From Gammaproteobacteria bacterium (GTDB taxonomy: Bacteria > Pseudomonadota > Gammaproteobacteria > DSM-19610), in contig JAUXDG010000152.1 of assembly GCA_030618475.1 (NCBI GenBank), positions 1-6,889 of the forward strand: a stretch of DNA of 6,889 bases, read 5' to 3'. Under the pieces are notes generated by a model, which was not told the DNA's origin, did no database searches, and worked only from the letters and a program-made list of their open reading frames with translations. This document shows positions 5,882 through 6,889 of the stretch, piece after piece. Positions within the stretch are counted from its first letter, which is position 1; each line of letters starts with the position of its first letter. A program made the translations under genes and the position numbers.

Positions 5882-5949
5882 GTGGTCGAGGTCTGGGCCG
5901 AATATAGAGGCTGGCTGGGTGGCGACCACAAGGCTAGATGAGTGGTCGC
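5882..5949. repeat. Three alternating GTGGTCG/CGACCAC arms giving exclusive hairpins
   Basis: GTGGTCG (5882-5888), GCGACCAC (5922-5929) and GTGGTCGC (5942-5949) are arranged so that the middle arm can pair with the left one (7 bp, 34-base loop) or with the right one (8 bp, 12-base loop), not both. The loop of the right-hand hairpin contains AAGG and an in-frame ATG (5938-5940) for the RT reading frame. Confidence 0.6.
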
Positions 5950-6045
5950 AGTTGCTCCACTACGGCTAAATTTGAACGACAACCTCCAACTAAAACCGCC
6001 AAATCCATCTATACTTTGTTTAGTCTATTACTGACCGGGACTTCT

Positions 6046-6889
6046 GTGGAGTTGTTTAGCGAACATCAATTGAATCTGGCTTACCACTGGCTATGTAAGC
6101 AACGCGAACATTACCCGCCTAACGCGGATATCTGGCATTTCCGCGCACATTGGTTACAGGAAAAGCGCGGCTTACTCAAAGCGCTGCGAACCGCTCAATA
6201 CCGGTTTTCACCGTTGCAAGTCATAACAACCAAATGTGGTAAAACAATTCATCTGTGGTCATCACGCGATGCTCTGGTGCTAAAAATGGTGTCGCTATGG
6301 TTGCCGGGTAAAATACCACTGTCTACGCATTGTACGCATCTGAAACACCATGGCGGTTTGAAGGCAACGGTTGCGGATGTACAACGGCATTTACCGTACT
6401 ACTCATTTGTCATGCGTACTGATGTTAAAGGCTATTACGCTAATATTGACCATTTTATCCTGCTGGAGCAATTGTCACTTCATATCAAAGAGAGGTTTGT
6501 CTTGAATTTACTCTGGCAATTCATGCGGCGTACAGTCCACTACGGTGGATTGTATCGGGATATCACCCGGGGTATTTCGCGAGGGTGTCCGTTAAGCCCT
6601 GTCATCGGTGCATTTTACTTAAAAATAGTGGATGACCGCTTAAGTAGAAGTGGCGTGTACTCTGTCAGGTATATGGACGATGTGCTGATACTGGCAGCAA
6701 CTCGCTGGAAGCTGCGGCGGGCGGTAAAAATGCTGAACCAATGCTTTACGGTATTGAAATTAGAACAACACCCCGATAAAACCTTTATCGGGCGCATTGA
6801 AAAGGGCTTTGGCTATTACGCTTGCGAACCAAACCATCCGGCATTTCAGGGAGCATCTTCACCGGCTTTACGAGCAACAGCAGGCAGCC
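6046..6889 (+). CDS. Reverse transcriptase, 3' end beyond window, apparent frameshift near 6811-6822
   Basis: An RNA-directed DNA polymerase. From GTG 6046 one frame gives 281 residues to the window edge. Visible: an N-terminal region with NADIWHFRAHW, SRDALVLKMVS and CTHLKHHGG; motif A RTDVKGYYANID with catalytic Asp at 126; motif B RGISRGCPLSP (RGCPLSP 179-185); the active-site box YMDD (209-212) in VRYMDDVLIL; then HPDKTFIGRIEKGF. YMDD and RGxPLSP set it apart from typical group II intron RTs (YADD) and from diversity-generating RTs (an SQ rather than SP motif). I cannot assign a named subfamily; it resembles uncharacterised bacterial RTs. After GF the expected thumb pattern is found one frame over: from 6821, LANQTIRHFREHLHRLYEQQ. 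A small deletion has probably broken the gene. GTG 6046 has GGGA 5 bases upstream; ATG 5938 is an alternative start, with an in-frame stop just before it at 5935. G+C is lower than in the core genes. Confidence 0.88.
   Translation, partial: MELFSEHQLNLAYHWLCKQREHYPPNADIWHFRAHWLQEKRGLLKALRTAQYRFSPLQVITTKCGKTIHLWSSRDALVLKMVSLWLPGKIPLSTHCTHLKHHGGLKATVADVQRHLPYYSFVMRTDVKGYYANIDHFILLEQLSLHIKERFVLNLLWQFMRRTVHYGGLYRDITRGISRGCPLSPVIGAFYLKIVDDRLSRSGVYSVRYMDDVLILAATRWKLRRAVKMLNQCFTVLKLEQHPDKTFIGRIEKGFGYYACEPNHPAFQGASSPALRATAGS

Larger units (their letters stand above)
5641..5949 (+). ncRNA. Candidate structured RNA upstream of the reverse transcriptase
   Basis: Five separate inverted repeats fall in about 310 bases: 5641-5676, 5790-5808, 5831-5861, CACAC/GTGTG at 5861-5879, and the alternating set 5882-5949. 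Retrons and several defence RTs carry such an RNA beside the RT gene as template and primer or as partner. The strand and limits are inferred from the RT orientation. No sequence match to a known RNA family was recognised, and no internal priming G or retron-type flanking repeats could be firmly identified. Confidence 0.27.
5158..6045. other. 888-base region with no convincing gene, rich in inverted repeats
   Basis: From the tRNA end to the RT start I find no recognisable protein. The left part (5158-5612) holds overlapping short open frames that may be the relic of one gene. The right part (5546-5949) holds at least six inverted repeats, listed separately, plus A-rich tracts (eight A then five G at 5819-5831) and a pyrimidine tract (5680-5704). 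Structure density rises toward the RT, and the last hairpins end 97 bases before the preferred RT start. The region could be a non-coding RNA locus, the end of a mobile element, or both. Confidence 0.7.

Noticed and set aside
5546..5949. CRISPR array or integron attC array
   Set aside because: The inverted repeats differ in sequence, length and spacing, and no repeated unit or paired core sites of the attC type were found.
5739..5969. A 76-codon plus-strand frame with a TTG start over the hairpins
   Set aside because: It is low in complexity, has no good ribosome site, runs through four inverted repeats and overlaps a possible RT start in another frame.
6615..6797. A 60-codon minus-strand frame inside the RT
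   Set aside because: It is antisense to the conserved YMDD region and has no features of its own.
5875..6889. Group II intron, since GTGTG at 5875 resembles an intron 5' end and an RT follows
   Set aside because: Only about 170 bases separate it from the RT, too few for intron domains I-III. The RT has YMDD rather than the usual YADD, and no domain V-like hairpin is in view.
5158..6889. Diversity-generating retroelement
   Set aside because: The RT has RGCPLSP where DGR enzymes have an SQ motif, and no template/variable repeat pair or accessory gene is visible.

Overview
The window looks like a stretch of gammaproteobacterial chromosome (inference). Its first three-quarters is GC-rich and holds core genes. 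The ComM and Rep homologues read like gammaproteobacterial proteins, and a membrane-anchored cytochrome c5 follows, as in respiring or sulfur-oxidising members of that class. No species can be named from the sequence alone.

Layout. 2-1135 (+) is the C-terminal three-quarters of comM, cut by the window edge. 1227-3224 (+) is a complete rep helicase gene. 3373-3849 (-) is a cytochrome c5 gene convergent to rep, with two inverted repeats between the two. After a 205-bp divergent spacer, 4055-4729 (+) encodes a SprA-related putative metalloprotease with an HEAAH motif. It is followed 10 bases later by 4740-4976, a 78-residue protein that looks like a flagellar rod/hook protein reduced to its two ends. 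5081-5157 is a complete tRNA-Arg(CCG).

The tRNA marks a boundary. Everything after it differs: base composition falls (two hand-counted 60-base lines of the last gene are 37% and 47% G+C, against 58% for a line of rep). There is an 888-base stretch without a convincing gene, and then a reverse transcriptase gene (6046 to the window end). The RT has the catalytic Asp of the first motif, an RGCPLSP motif and a YMDD box. Its reading frame appears broken just after the palm: the expected thumb continues in the next frame from 6821, so the copy may be inactive.

The 888-base stretch is crowded with perfect inverted repeats, among them a 9-bp stem closed by a GCGA tetraloop and a pair of mutually exclusive hairpins just before the RT. 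This is a plausible layout for a structured non-coding RNA serving the RT, as in retrons and some defence-associated RTs. That link is inference. The stretch begins with what may be the relic of a frameshifted gene directly abutting the tRNA 3' end, consistent with decayed mobile DNA inserted at a tRNA.

ComM and Rep both act on DNA branches and forks, but nothing here shows that they work together. The metalloprotease-like and mini-rod genes are probably translationally coupled.
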